A stretch of DNA of 64,000 nucleotides from G965232465 sp965232465 (GCA_965232465.1 OZ246977.1:2356001-2420000); one strand, 5' to 3'. Shown: positions 46,749 to 55,784, counted from the stretch's first letter. The notes: generated by a model not told the origin, from the sequence alone. Numbers and translations: made by a program.

Positions 46749-46774
46749 GGGGGGCATGATTCCCCCCTAGTTTT
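46749..46774 (+). terminator. G6-C6 terminator hairpin of metK
   Basis: GGGGGG at 46749-46754 pairs with CCCCCC at 46762-46767, followed by TAGTTTT. It is a short strong hairpin at the end of metK, next to the 15-bp hairpin. Confidence 0.6.
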
Positions 46775-46778
46775 AAGT

Positions 46779-47408
46779 TTACTTGGTGCTGGGGGTGGGC
46801 TCGTCATCGGTTATCCAGTATATCATTTTTTCAAAAGCATTGTATTTTCCATCCTTATCTGCCGCTATTTGAAACTTGAATTTTACCACTTTTTTGGCGG
46901 GACCTTGAAGTTTAAAAGCACCTATTTGCAGACCATTTTGCAGACTATTTTTTATCTCTGTTGCCAATTCTTTTTCACTTCCTCCCCCTATGAAGGTTTT
47001 ACTATTGACAAAACCTATTACATCTTCGTCGGGGGTGGGGTTGTCTAAAATAGCTCTGCTTGCTGATGAATCTATGGCGGTTACATCGCTTATATCATGT
47101 TGAAAAGTAATGGTTACTAATCCTTGACTTTTTATAAGAGCCATTTGTTCTGATGTTAAAGGCGTAGTAACCCCATAATTTTTAGTAGATAAATCAATAA
47201 TCGATGTTTTTCCATCATTATGTATCTCTTCTGCATCTAATGCAGCTTTTGGTGTAAGGTATGTGCTACGGAACACCAGCGGATAATCTTGTTTATTGGT
47301 GCCAGAGTTTAATACCGCCGTTGTTGCCGTGTCTTGTTTTGGTGCGTGAAAGCACCCCACCAAAATAGCTCCTATGGCAAGCGTTGTCAAGATATGTTTA
47401 ATATTCAT
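46779..47408 (-). CDS. Outer-membrane lipoprotein A with adhesin tip module
   Basis: A 209-residue lipoprotein. The signal ends in a lipobox (AILVGC), and residue +2 after the cysteine is Phe, not Asp, which favours outer-membrane sorting. After a short linker, the sequence from QDYPLVF to the end is the same module that ends the short inverse autotransporter, with only scattered changes (for example FVNSKTF against WVNSTTF). The module includes LDAEEI, VTITFQHDISDVTAID, FIGGGSEKELATEI and AVK/VVK-type FKFQIAADKDGKYNAFEKMIYW. The role is unknown. The tip of adhesins usually binds a partner, so this may be a free-standing binding protein. RBS is AAAGGAAAAATT. Confidence 0.85.
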   Translation of the reverse strand: MNIKHILTTLAIGAILVGCFHAPKQDTATTAVLNSGTNKQDYPLVFRSTYLTPKAALDAEEIHNDGKTSIIDLSTKNYGVTTPLTSEQMALIKSQGLVTITFQHDISDVTAIDSSASRAILDNPTPDEDVIGFVNSKTFIGGGSEKELATEIKNSLQNGLQIGAFKLQGPAKKVVKFKFQIAADKDGKYNAFEKMIYWITDDEPTPSTK

Positions 47409-47474
47409 AATTTTTCCTTTATAATAATTGTATGTTGTATAATAGTACTAAATGTATACATCCAAAATAATATA

Positions 47475-47501
47475 ACATGTACATCGCCGACATATACATG
47501 T
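47475..47501 (-). promoter_or_regulatory. Conserved inverted repeat upstream of lipoprotein A
   Basis: ACATGTA (47475-47481) and TACATGT (47495-47501) flank a 13-base loop, 67-93 bases before the ATG. The arms are identical in the copy upstream of lipoprotein B while the loop differs, so the arms may be under selection. Confidence 0.5.
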
Positions 47502-47540
47502 AAATTAAACAGATGTCAATTTAATTTTTTAATTTTAAGT

Positions 47541-48179
47541 TTACTTGGTGCTGGGGGTGAATTCGTCATCGGTTATCCAGTATATCATTTTTTCAAAAGC
47601 ATTGTATTTTCCATCCTTATCTGCCGCTATTTGAAACTTGAATTTTACCACATATTTGGGTGCAAAAGGGGAACCTTGAAGTTTAAAAGCACCTATTTGC
47701 AGACCATTTTGCAGACTATTTTTTATCTCTGTTGCCAATTCTTTTTCACTTCCTCCCCCTATGAAGGTTTTACTATTGACCCAACCTATTATATCTTCGT
47801 CGGGGGTGGGGTTGTCTAAAATAGCTCTTTTTGCTAATGGATCTATGGCGGTTACATCGCTTATATCATGTTGAAAAGTAATGGTTACTAATCCTTGACT
47901 TTTTATAAGAGCCATTTGTTCTGATGTTAAAGGCGTAGTAACCCCATAATTTTTAGTAGATAAATCAATAATCGATGTTTTTCCATCATTATGTATCTCT
48001 TCTGCATCTAATGCAGCTCTTGGTGTAAGGTATGTGCTACGGAACACCAGCGGATAATCTTGTTTATTGGTGCCAGAGTTTAATACCGCCGTTGTTGCCG
48101 TGTCCTGTTTTGGTGCGTGAAAGCAACCCACCAAAATAGCTCCTACAGCAAGCGTTGCCAAGATATGTTTAATATTCAT
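47541..48179 (-). CDS. Outer-membrane lipoprotein B with adhesin tip module
   Basis: A 212-residue paralogue of lipoprotein A, about 94% identical by eye. Differences are T8A and I12V in the signal, PLAK in place of SSAS in the middle, GSPFAPKY in place of GPAKK near the end, and a Phe for Pro in the DDE-TPSTK tail. The lipobox LVGC is kept. It shares with lipoprotein A the promoter-side inverted repeat and the RBS. The three-residue-longer stretch PFAPKY makes the reading frame two to three residues longer. It is transcribed in the same direction, upstream of A. Confidence 0.85.
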   Translation of the reverse strand: MNIKHILATLAVGAILVGCFHAPKQDTATTAVLNSGTNKQDYPLVFRSTYLTPRAALDAEEIHNDGKTSIIDLSTKNYGVTTPLTSEQMALIKSQGLVTITFQHDISDVTAIDPLAKRAILDNPTPDEDIIGWVNSKTFIGGGSEKELATEIKNSLQNGLQIGAFKLQGSPFAPKYVVKFKFQIAADKDGKYNAFEKMIYWITDDEFTPSTK

Positions 48180-48245
48180 AATTTTTCCTTTATAATAATT
48201 GTATGTTGTATAATAGTACTAAATGTATACATCCAAAATAATATA

Positions 48246-48272
48246 ACATGTACACTGCCGACACATACATGT
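48246..48272 (-). promoter_or_regulatory. Conserved inverted repeat upstream of lipoprotein B
   Basis: ACATGTA at 48246-48252 and TACATGT at 48266-48272, 13-base loop. Same arms as the element upstream of lipoprotein A. Confidence 0.5.
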
Positions 48273-48291
48273 AAATTCAACAGATGTCAAT

Positions 48292-50340
48292 TTAATTTTT
48301 TAATTTTGAGAACCCTGTGCTGGGGGTGGGCTCATCATCGGTTACCCAGTATATCATTTTTTCAAAAGCATTGTATTTTTTATCCTTATCTGCCGCTATT
48401 TGAAACTTGAATTTTACCACTTTTTTGGCGGGACCTTGAAGTTTAAAAGCACCTACTCTCTGAGCAATTTGCAGATTATGTTTTATCTCTGTTGCCAATT
48501 CCTTTTCACTTCCTCCTCCTATGAAGGTTGTACTATTGACCCAACCTATTACATCTTCGTCGGCGGTGGGGTTGTCTAAAATAGCTCTGCTTGCTGATGA
48601 ATCTATGGCGGTTACATCGCTTATATCATGTTGAAAAGTAATGGTTACCAATCCTTGACTTCTTATAAGATTCATTTGTGCTGATGTTAAAGGCGTAGTA
48701 ACCCCATAATTTTTAACAGATAAATCAATAATCGATGTTTTTCCACTCAATTGTATCTCTTCTGCATCCAATGCAGCCTTAGGTGTAAGGTATGAAGGGC
48801 GAAACACCAGCGGATAATCTTGACTGCTGATGGTAAAGTTGTGATATGCACTTAATGTGGGAAATCCGCCTTTTGCCACCCGTTCGATTTTTACCAACAG
48901 CGTACCACCCTTGGTTAGTTTCGTCCCATCAATAGCTCCCGTCGTACTGTCAATAGCCCCAGTTAATGCACCACTGACAATACCTGCGGTGGTGGATGTA
49001 AAACCGGCTACAGACATAGCAGGTGCGACAATCGAAAAGGTGAAATCGGCACTTTTATCAAACGATACAGCGGTACCTCCCACAGTATCAGATGTTTTTA
49101 ATTTATAATCGGTGGTATATGTTTGTCCCCATTTTCCTGACCCGGTATGGGTGCCAGAATGTAATCCCCCTGTTGCCACAGTGGACAGTTCGAAGGTTTT
49201 TATGGCATCCTCATGCTCAGGGTGTGCAAGGTTCACTGTAACAGTCGTATTTGCTGTAATAGCCCCTGATATGGTCAGGGTCTTGCCACCACTGGCAACA
49301 GCAAGATTTGTATGACTATCTGTATCGGATAAGCTCTTAACTGTCCATTCGGATGCTTGGGTTTGTTCCCCTGATACGGTTAATGCACCCAATATATGGG
49401 CGGTACTTACCGTTTGAGTACCGGATGTATAAGGTACGACTAAGTTACGCATAGTAAGTGTATCGCTAATGGACATGGAAACCTCAGCGGTTTTAATATC
49501 GTATTGCCGCTCGACTTTGTCATAGCGTTTGTGCCATACAGTATCTGCACTGGGTACAGGGGTGAACTTCATTTGGTCTTGTATGGGTTTGTCGAATGCC
49601 AATTTAAAATCGACCGATATATCGGTTTTTGCCGATTCGCCATTGGGTTTGTCATATTCCCCCCGTATTGTTATCACAGGATTAGGGCGAAATTCCGCCA
49701 GCAGTTTGTTGCCCTTAACAACTGTATCTTCGACACCATCAAATTTATAGGTACTCACCCCCACAGAAACCTGCTCATAATTGGGAATATTGCCCTTAGC
49801 CGTTATATCCCAGCCTCGTAATACCTTTTTATCAGCGACAATATTGTTGCCAATGGGGCGATATAGGTTTGCGGACATGTCGAACTGTGCGGTTTTCAGC
49901 TCCGCCCCAATACTATAGCGTTGGAAATTTTCCGATGCTTTAAGGGCAAGTATATTTTTAGTGCCATCTTTTGTATCAAAGAACGCATTCACCCCAACAA
50001 TTAAGGGGGTGGTCGTGGTATTTATCAGTTTCCGATAGCCCAACCCCAAGTTTAATCGATTTACCGATTTCTGGCGATTATAAGAAGTTTGTACATATGT
50101 AATGGCGTCTTTTGTTTCGGACAGATTGCTAAAAGCGGTAATATCCCAATTTAGGGTTTTATCCGAATACCCGATACCGCCACTTATCCATTGAAAAAAC
50201 CCTGTTTTGTTCATGGTATCAAGTACCATATTCCCTGTGGCATTTACCACTTTGTCCGTTTCATCGGCGAATACAGGTGTTGTCGTCCCTAACGCCAGAG
50301 TAGTAGCGATTGCAAGCAATAGTTTTTTAATATGTGTCAT
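48292..50340 (-). CDS. Short inverse autotransporter adhesin with tip module
   Basis: A 682-residue type Ve adhesin. The signal peptide (MTHIKKLLLAIATTLALG) and beta-barrel domain (about residues 25-290) match those of the giant adhesin: NRLNLGLGYR, GVNAFFD and SVDFKLAF. The passenger has one A module (LTMRNLVVPY, GKTLTISG-x-I), one B module (GSGKWGQTY, DFTFSIV) and then, after a QDYPLVF joint, the tip module shared with the two downstream lipoproteins. No LysM domain is seen. The gene is in opposite orientation to the giant adhesin, about 28 kb away. AAGGAT lies 8 bases before the ATG. Confidence 0.92.
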   Translation of the reverse strand: MTHIKKLLLAIATTLALGTTTPVFADETDKVVNATGNMVLDTMNKTGFFQWISGGIGYSDKTLNWDITAFSNLSETKDAITYVQTSYNRQKSVNRLNLGLGYRKLINTTTTPLIVGVNAFFDTKDGTKNILALKASENFQRYSIGAELKTAQFDMSANLYRPIGNNIVADKKVLRGWDITAKGNIPNYEQVSVGVSTYKFDGVEDTVVKGNKLLAEFRPNPVITIRGEYDKPNGESAKTDISVDFKLAFDKPIQDQMKFTPVPSADTVWHKRYDKVERQYDIKTAEVSMSISDTLTMRNLVVPYTSGTQTVSTAHILGALTVSGEQTQASEWTVKSLSDTDSHTNLAVASGGKTLTISGAITANTTVTVNLAHPEHEDAIKTFELSTVATGGLHSGTHTGSGKWGQTYTTDYKLKTSDTVGGTAVSFDKSADFTFSIVAPAMSVAGFTSTTAGIVSGALTGAIDSTTGAIDGTKLTKGGTLLVKIERVAKGGFPTLSAYHNFTISSQDYPLVFRPSYLTPKAALDAEEIQLSGKTSIIDLSVKNYGVTTPLTSAQMNLIRSQGLVTITFQHDISDVTAIDSSASRAILDNPTADEDVIGWVNSTTFIGGGSEKELATEIKHNLQIAQRVGAFKLQGPAKKVVKFKFQIAADKDKKYNAFEKMIYWVTDDEPTPSTGFSKLKN

Positions 50341-50584
50341 TTCTATTATCCTTATATTGTATTGTGTTAGTATTGTACTTTAAAACTACTTTTCAATCTA
50401 TGGGGTGCAACAAACATAGATTATCGTCAGATACATCCATAAATTGAGTACCTAAATAGATACCAAGATACAAGTGTACAGAGATTTATTTTTTTTTCAA
50501 GCATTAAAAAATTTTTATTATTTAAATTGTAAGTCGTTCAACTTCTGGCGGACTGTGGTATTTTTCCAATGTGAAAACATATGA
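50341..50584. other. Non-coding gap upstream of the short adhesin
   Basis: This 244-base stretch is AT-rich and includes a run of ten T residues near 50490. I see no convincing hairpin. It holds the adhesin promoter and the ileS 3' end. Confidence 0.35.
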
Positions 50585-53500
50585 CTATTCCCTGTTTATG
50601 CCAATAATAATTTCGCTGTCGCCAATTTTTATGGGTTGTGATATAAAACCCCCTGTTGCGGTGCCAATCATAATATGCGTTGCCAAGACTTCCGATGCGA
50701 TAAAGTCCTTATGTGTGGTAATCGCATTTGATATATCAGGGTTTGCCTGAATGGTAAGTGTGATGCGGTCGGATACATTTAAGCCTGCATCTTTGCGGGC
50801 ATTTTGTAAGGCACGGATAACATCCCGTGCGGTGCCTTCGGCGGTAAGTTCGGGGGTGAGTACTGTGTTTAAAATCACCACACCCATACCGTTTTGCATC
50901 GTTTGGGCGGCAACACCCTCAGCGGTCTGTAACCGCATGTTGTAATCGTCCCCTGATAAGGGAATACCCGCCACAATGACGGTATTTGGTGCATCCCCAT
51001 ATTGCCACTTACCCGCCTTGGAATCCGCCATTACTGTCTGCATGTCCTTTCCCAACCTACGACCGATTTTGGGATTAACAATGACCTGCATTTTCCCATA
51101 TTTTTCCAGTTCTGTATCCAGAAATACAGATTTTACATTGACTTCACTTTGCAAAATATCTTTAAATTGCTTTAAGTTTTTACTATTGGTGCTAACGATG
51201 GTCATATCCGCCAACGGTTGGCGGACCCGTAAGCGGTGGTTTTCCCGTATGCTTAATGCACAGGAGCACGCTTCACGCACTGTGTCCATGTCGTCCATTA
51301 AATCCATTTCAAAGGGTAAATGGCTGACATCTGGCCAATCGCATAGGTGCACGGATTGCCCATTTAAGCCCATATATATTTTTTCTGTAATCATAGGCAA
51401 GAAGGGGGCGGATACTTTACACAGGATATTTAATACCATATACAAAGTGTCAAACGCCTGTTGGTTGCCATCCCAAAACCGTTGCCGGGAACGGCGGATA
51501 TACCAATTATTCATAGTGTCCAAAAATGCCATGATGCTAGTGGTTGCCATATGTAGCTGTATATTATCCATATGTGTTTGTACATCTTGTGCCATGTTGC
51601 GGACTTTCGATAAAATATATGTATCCAACACATTGTTTGTGTTGGTACTTTCTTGGTTATTAATTGCTTGATCATTAATTTCTTGGGCAATAATGCCATC
51701 TGCGTTTGCATATAAGGTAAAGAAATAATATGCGTTCCACAGGGGAATAATAACTTGCCGTACGGTTTGTCCGATACCGTTTCCATGTTTGTCAACGGTT
51801 AAGTCGCCCCCACTCATAAGCGGGGATGCCACCATATACCACCGCATAGCATCGGATCCATGCGTATTAAACATATCGACAGGGTCCGGATAATTGCGTA
51901 AGCGTTTGGACAATTTTTCATGGTTTTCGTCCAATACTACACCGTGGCAAAGACAATTTTTAAAGGGGGCACGGTCGAACAAAGCGGTGGACATAACCAT
52001 TAAAGTATAAAACCACCCCCGGGTTTGTGCCACATATTCCACAATAAAATCACCGGGGAAATTATTTTCGAACCACTCTTTATTTTCGAATGGGTAATGT
52101 ACCTGTGCAAATGGCATAGATCCAGATTCAAACCAACAATCCAGCACAGATTCAACCCGTCGCATGGTGGATGTGCCGGTGGGGTCGTCGGGATTGGGAC
52201 GGGTCAATGCGTCGATGTGGGGGCGATGGAGGCTCTTGGGGGGGTGTCCAAAATCCTTTGCAATTTCTGCAATCGATCCGTATACATCGATGCGGGGATA
52301 TGTGGGATCGTCCGATATCCATACGGGAATAGGTGCCCCCCAAAAACGATCACGGGAGATGTTCCAGTCTTTGGCATTTTCCAACCACCTGCCGAATTGT
52401 CCGTCCTTGATATGGTCGGGTATCCAGTTAATATCTTGGTTTAATTCCACCATGCGGTCCTTGAATTCGGTAACTTTGACATACCAGCTGTTAATCGCCT
52501 TATAAATAATCGGTTCATCCGTTCGCCAACAGTGGGGATAATTATGTACATATGTTTCAAAACGCAATACATTGCCATTTTCCCGTAAGGTGCGGACAAT
52601 ATCTTTGTTACAATCAAACACATGGCGGCCGACGAAGTCGGTTATTTCCGAAGTAAATAAACCTTTGCTGTCCACAGGGACCACCAATTCGATACCTGCC
52701 ATGCGACAGGCATCCATATCAATTTCCCCAAATCCCGGTGCCATGTGTACACATCCCGTGCCTTCCCCATCTTCGACCCAATCCACACTCAGTATACGAA
52801 ACGCATTTTTATGGTCTTTAAAATATGGGAATAATGGGGTATAATTGCGGTTTTTAAGGGTGTCTCCTTTGATAACATCCACTTGTTTTAACCCCATAGT
52901 GTCGATTTCTTTTTTATACTTGCCACAGGCATTAACCGATAAAATATACCGCACATCCGCATTTTCAAATACCGCATAGTCCATATCCTTGCCGACGGCT
53001 AATGCCAAATTGCTGGGTAATGTCCATGGGGTCGTTGTCCATGCACAAATATAAGTCTTTTTGTTTTCATCCTGTAATTCAAATCCCACGGTTACACTTG
53101 GGTCTTGGCGTTCACGGGTGGCGTTGTCCATCCGAATTTCAAAGTTCGAAAGCGGACTTTCCACCGCCCAAGAATAAGGTACAACCCGATAATCCTTGTA
53201 AATTAAGCCCTTATCCCACAACGATTTAAACGCCCAAATAATGGATTCCATATATCCATCGTCCATGGTTTTATAAGAATTTTTAAAATCGACCCAACGG
53301 GCTTGGCGGGTTACATATTTTTCCCATTCGTCGGTAAATCGCAACACGGATTTTTCACAGTGTTGGTTAAAATTGCCGATGCCATATTTTATAATTTCCA
53401 AGCGCCCGGATACATTTAGCTCTTTTTCTGATTGTAATTCCGCCGGTAATCCATGGGTGTCCCAGCCAAACCGTCGATTGACCCGTTTGCCTTTCATGGT

Positions 53501-53743
53501 GTGATAACGGGGGACAATATCTTTGACATATCCGGTAACCAAGTGTCCATAATGGGGCAGACCATTGGCAAAGGGGGGACCATCGTAAAACACAAAATCA
53601 TTTGCTATACCATTTAAGGTTTCCGGACGGTTGTTAATCGATGCGTTAAAGGTATCATTTTTTCCCCAAATATCCAAAATTTCTTCTTCTATTTTTGGGA
53701 AGTTCGGATTTGATGGTATTTCGGGATATGGGGTGTTTGTCAT
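50585..53743 (-). CDS. ileS: Isoleucyl-tRNA synthetase, long (IleS2-like) form
   Basis: It charges tRNA-Ile and edits valine. At 1,052 residues it is longer than the common bacterial form. The HIGH-type signature is GLPHYGHL (about residue 61), and the KMSKS-type signature is EKLSKRLRNYP (about 610). The WDTHGLPAELQSEKEL segment and overall pattern fit the eukaryote-like IleS2 class, which is often insensitive to mupirocin. The anticodon-binding region follows, with NNWYIRRSRQRFW. The gene runs leftward, divergent from the nearby tRNA-Ile gene. Confidence 0.93.
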   Translation of the reverse strand: MTNTPYPEIPSNPNFPKIEEEILDIWGKNDTFNASINNRPETLNGIANDFVFYDGPPFANGLPHYGHLVTGYVKDIVPRYHTMKGKRVNRRFGWDTHGLPAELQSEKELNVSGRLEIIKYGIGNFNQHCEKSVLRFTDEWEKYVTRQARWVDFKNSYKTMDDGYMESIIWAFKSLWDKGLIYKDYRVVPYSWAVESPLSNFEIRMDNATRERQDPSVTVGFELQDENKKTYICAWTTTPWTLPSNLALAVGKDMDYAVFENADVRYILSVNACGKYKKEIDTMGLKQVDVIKGDTLKNRNYTPLFPYFKDHKNAFRILSVDWVEDGEGTGCVHMAPGFGEIDMDACRMAGIELVVPVDSKGLFTSEITDFVGRHVFDCNKDIVRTLRENGNVLRFETYVHNYPHCWRTDEPIIYKAINSWYVKVTEFKDRMVELNQDINWIPDHIKDGQFGRWLENAKDWNISRDRFWGAPIPVWISDDPTYPRIDVYGSIAEIAKDFGHPPKSLHRPHIDALTRPNPDDPTGTSTMRRVESVLDCWFESGSMPFAQVHYPFENKEWFENNFPGDFIVEYVAQTRGWFYTLMVMSTALFDRAPFKNCLCHGVVLDENHEKLSKRLRNYPDPVDMFNTHGSDAMRWYMVASPLMSGGDLTVDKHGNGIGQTVRQVIIPLWNAYYFFTLYANADGIIAQEINDQAINNQESTNTNNVLDTYILSKVRNMAQDVQTHMDNIQLHMATTSIMAFLDTMNNWYIRRSRQRFWDGNQQAFDTLYMVLNILCKVSAPFLPMITEKIYMGLNGQSVHLCDWPDVSHLPFEMDLMDDMDTVREACSCALSIRENHRLRVRQPLADMTIVSTNSKNLKQFKDILQSEVNVKSVFLDTELEKYGKMQVIVNPKIGRRLGKDMQTVMADSKAGKWQYGDAPNTVIVAGIPLSGDDYNMRLQTAEGVAAQTMQNGMGVVILNTVLTPELTAEGTARDVIRALQNARKDAGLNVSDRITLTIQANPDISNAITTHKDFIASEVLATHIMIGTATGGFISQPIKIGDSEIIIGINRE

Positions 53744-53844
53744 TTCTTTTTACCTTGTATAAATATGTTGATATCCAATTTTATATATTTTAATAAAGAT
53801 TGAAAAAAAGTCTATAAAATATATCAAAAAAATGCGTTTTTATA

Positions 53845-53873
53845 TTGACTTGTCTTATCTTTGCCATTATAAA
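53845..53873 (+). promoter_or_regulatory. Promoter of tRNA-Ile
   Basis: TTGACT at 53845-53850, spacer 17, TATAAA at 53868-53873. The tRNA begins 20 bases later. Confidence 0.75.
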
Positions 53874-53892
53874 CACACCTACAAATGCCTAT

Positions 53893-53969
<77 letters not shown>

Positions 53970-53973
53970 ATCA

Positions 53974-54006
53974 AACCCGCATGTTACACCGCATGTGGGT
54001 TTTTTT
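53974..54006 (+). terminator. Terminator of tRNA-Ile
   Basis: AACCCGCATG at 53974-53983 pairs with CATGTGGGTT at 53992-54001 (one G-T pair), loop of 8 bases, then a T-run to 54007. Confidence 0.9.
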
Positions 54007-54111
54007 ATATGGTGGTTTTTATGGGTGTTGTTTATATAGGGGGTTTATGATATGTATATATACACTTAACAATACATATGCAAGATTATAATATATAAAA
54101 GGGTAATAAAT

Positions 54112-54879
54112 ATGAAAATTTGTGTACCTGTCAAGTGGGTTGTGGATGCCGCCACACCTGTGTGGGTGGCGGATGGGGGACATCATATTTGTACCGAACA
54201 TGTGCAAATGACCATTGACCCATTGTCCCAATCGGCACTGGCACGGGCGGTTGCCCTAAAAACCAGTCGTATTGCCCAGAGTGTGGTCGCCGTATCCGTT
54301 GGCAATGCACACAGTATACAGGCGTTACGCATGGCACTTGCCATGGGGGCGGATACAGCGGTACATGTAGATATGGGTATGGACTCTGTTACAGATACCC
54401 TTACGCCTGCATATGTTGCCACCGCCCTTGTTCAAGTGGTACGCACATATAATATAAATATGGTGTTGTGTGGTACACACGCCACAGATTCCGATAATGG
54501 ACAAACGGGGGCACGCATGGCATCGATACTGCACGCCCCATATGTGGCGTGTGCAACGGATATACACATAACAGACAAACACCTATATATTACCAGTGTA
54601 TATGACAATATGGCGGTAAAATATGCATATGACATACCCAGTACGATACCTATTGTGGTGGGATGCAATACGGCGGTGGCACAGGCAAAACCCGCCCCAT
54701 TGCCCCGTACACTGTATGTAAAAAATAAGCCCATCGATACCATAAAAATACCCCCAATCCCTGATATGCCACAAATAAGAACAGTACACTTACAATCCGC
54801 ATGGACATGGGCACAGGGGGCGGAAATCATCGATACACAAAAATTATTTAATATTATCACAAAAGGGGCGTGTGCATGA
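54112..54879 (+). CDS. etfB: Electron transfer flavoprotein beta subunit, divergent
   Basis: The AMP-binding subunit of the electron transfer flavoprotein, which collects electrons from acyl-CoA and related dehydrogenases. At 255 residues it has the family N-terminus (KICVPVKWVVDA), VQMTIDPLSQSALARAVALK, and GTHATDSDNGQTGARMASIL, where the usual form is G-x-Q-A-x-D-x-D-x-x-QTG. These are recognisable but poorly kept. The gene ends in an ATGA overlap with etfA. No ETF-ubiquinone oxidoreductase lies nearby. Confidence 0.8.
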   Translation: MKICVPVKWVVDAATPVWVADGGHHICTEHVQMTIDPLSQSALARAVALKTSRIAQSVVAVSVGNAHSIQALRMALAMGADTAVHVDMGMDSVTDTLTPAYVATALVQVVRTYNINMVLCGTHATDSDNGQTGARMASILHAPYVACATDIHITDKHLYITSVYDNMAVKYAYDIPSTIPIVVGCNTAVAQAKPAPLPRTLYVKNKPIDTIKIPPIPDMPQIRTVHLQSAWTWAQGAEIIDTQKLFNIITKGACA

Positions 54880-55727
54880 CCCTATGTATTATAACCCCAG
54901 ATACATATAAACCGCATCTGTACACAGCGGGTACATGTATCGCCACAGATATAAAAGTATTACAGGTCCCCACAGCACAGGAATTTCAATATGATGTTCA
55001 AAGTACTGCCACATACCTGTTGCCATATGTGGCATTATGTTCGTATGTTATAACAGGGGGGGATGCGTTTTGGAATGCGGTGTTGTCGTATATGGCAATG
55101 TCCCTTAACGCCCCCATGGTAAGTGGTGTAACAGCAATAACAGAATCAGGATGGCATCGCCGTACATATGGTGGGGCGGTAATAAGCACAGTGGAAACGC
55201 AGGGGGATATTGCACAGGGGGATATTATTTGTGCTAGTATAAATGTCCATAGTTTTGATGCGTATGTGGGCAATATTCCCACAATTTGCTTGGACATTCC
55301 CGATACAGTGGGCAAAAATACACTAAATATAGTGCCTGTTTTCAGGTCAAAAACTTTGGCAACGGCAAAAAAAGTGATTGTGGTTGGTGGGGCGGTAACC
55401 AATGCCCAAGATGTGGATACCATCGGGACGATTGCCCATTATATTGGGGCGGACATCGGGGCAACAACGCCTGTTATCAGTGCCGGATTATTACCCCCAC
55501 ATACTCTGGTGGGCAGCAGCGGCACACATATATCGCCTGATATATATATTGGTATCGGTGTATCGGGGGCGGCACATCACATATGCGGTATACAAAGGGC
55601 AAAAAAAATTATCGCCATCAATGTGGATGCGAATGCCCCCTTGTGTAAAATTGCCGATTATGTAATACATGGCGATTATCAAACTGTATTACAGGATTTA
55701 AAACGCTTAGGATCTGAATTATTTTGA
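54876..55727 (+). CDS. etfA: Electron transfer flavoprotein alpha subunit, divergent
   Basis: The FAD-binding partner of EtfB, 283 residues. The C-terminal domain has GVSGAAHHICGIQRAKKIIAIN, with the isoalloxazine-contact His, and NAPLCKIADYVIHGD, as in the family. The preceding segment usually reads GASRAAVDAG-x-x-P and supplies an arginine to the flavin; here it reads GATTPVISAGLLP and lacks it. VGQTG is replaced by VGSSG. The function may be altered. The start at 54876, with AGGGG seven bases before it, gives an ATGA overlap; an alternative GTG at 54870 is possible. The stop joins a 45-base repeat of LysE sequence. Confidence 0.78.
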   Translation: MTLCIITPDTYKPHLYTAGTCIATDIKVLQVPTAQEFQYDVQSTATYLLPYVALCSYVITGGDAFWNAVLSYMAMSLNAPMVSGVTAITESGWHRRTYGGAVISTVETQGDIAQGDIICASINVHSFDAYVGNIPTICLDIPDTVGKNTLNIVPVFRSKTLATAKKVIVVGGAVTNAQDVDTIGTIAHYIGADIGATTPVISAGLLPPHTLVGSSGTHISPDIYIGIGVSGAAHHICGIQRAKKIIAINVDANAPLCKIADYVIHGDYQTVLQDLKRLGSELF

Positions 55728-55766
55728 TATGTATGTGCTAAAAATAAAAATGCTGTTTGGTATTTT
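55722..55766 (+). repeat. 45-base direct repeat, copy 1 (LysE 3' end fragment)
   Basis: These 45 bases match 56536-56580, near the 3' end of the intact LysE gene, at 42 positions. They begin at the last codons of etfA. Confidence 0.85.
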
Positions 55767-55784
55767 ATACCGAATTGACTACAT

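Larger units (their letters stand above)
46771..47532 (-). repeat. Tandem duplication unit, copy 1
   Basis: This unit contains lipoprotein gene A and its upstream region. It repeats at 47533-48303 with high identity over the whole length, apart from a 9-base difference near the gene 3' end. The unit is about 762-771 bases. Confidence 0.9.
47533..48303 (-). repeat. Tandem duplication unit, copy 2
   Basis: This copy contains lipoprotein gene B. It matches copy 1 (46771-47532) closely in both coding and flanking sequence, so it was probably made recently. Confidence 0.9.

Noticed and set aside
53744..53892. T-box leader for ileS
   Set aside because: T-box leaders are typical of Firmicutes. No T-box sequence or specifier stem was seen on the minus strand.
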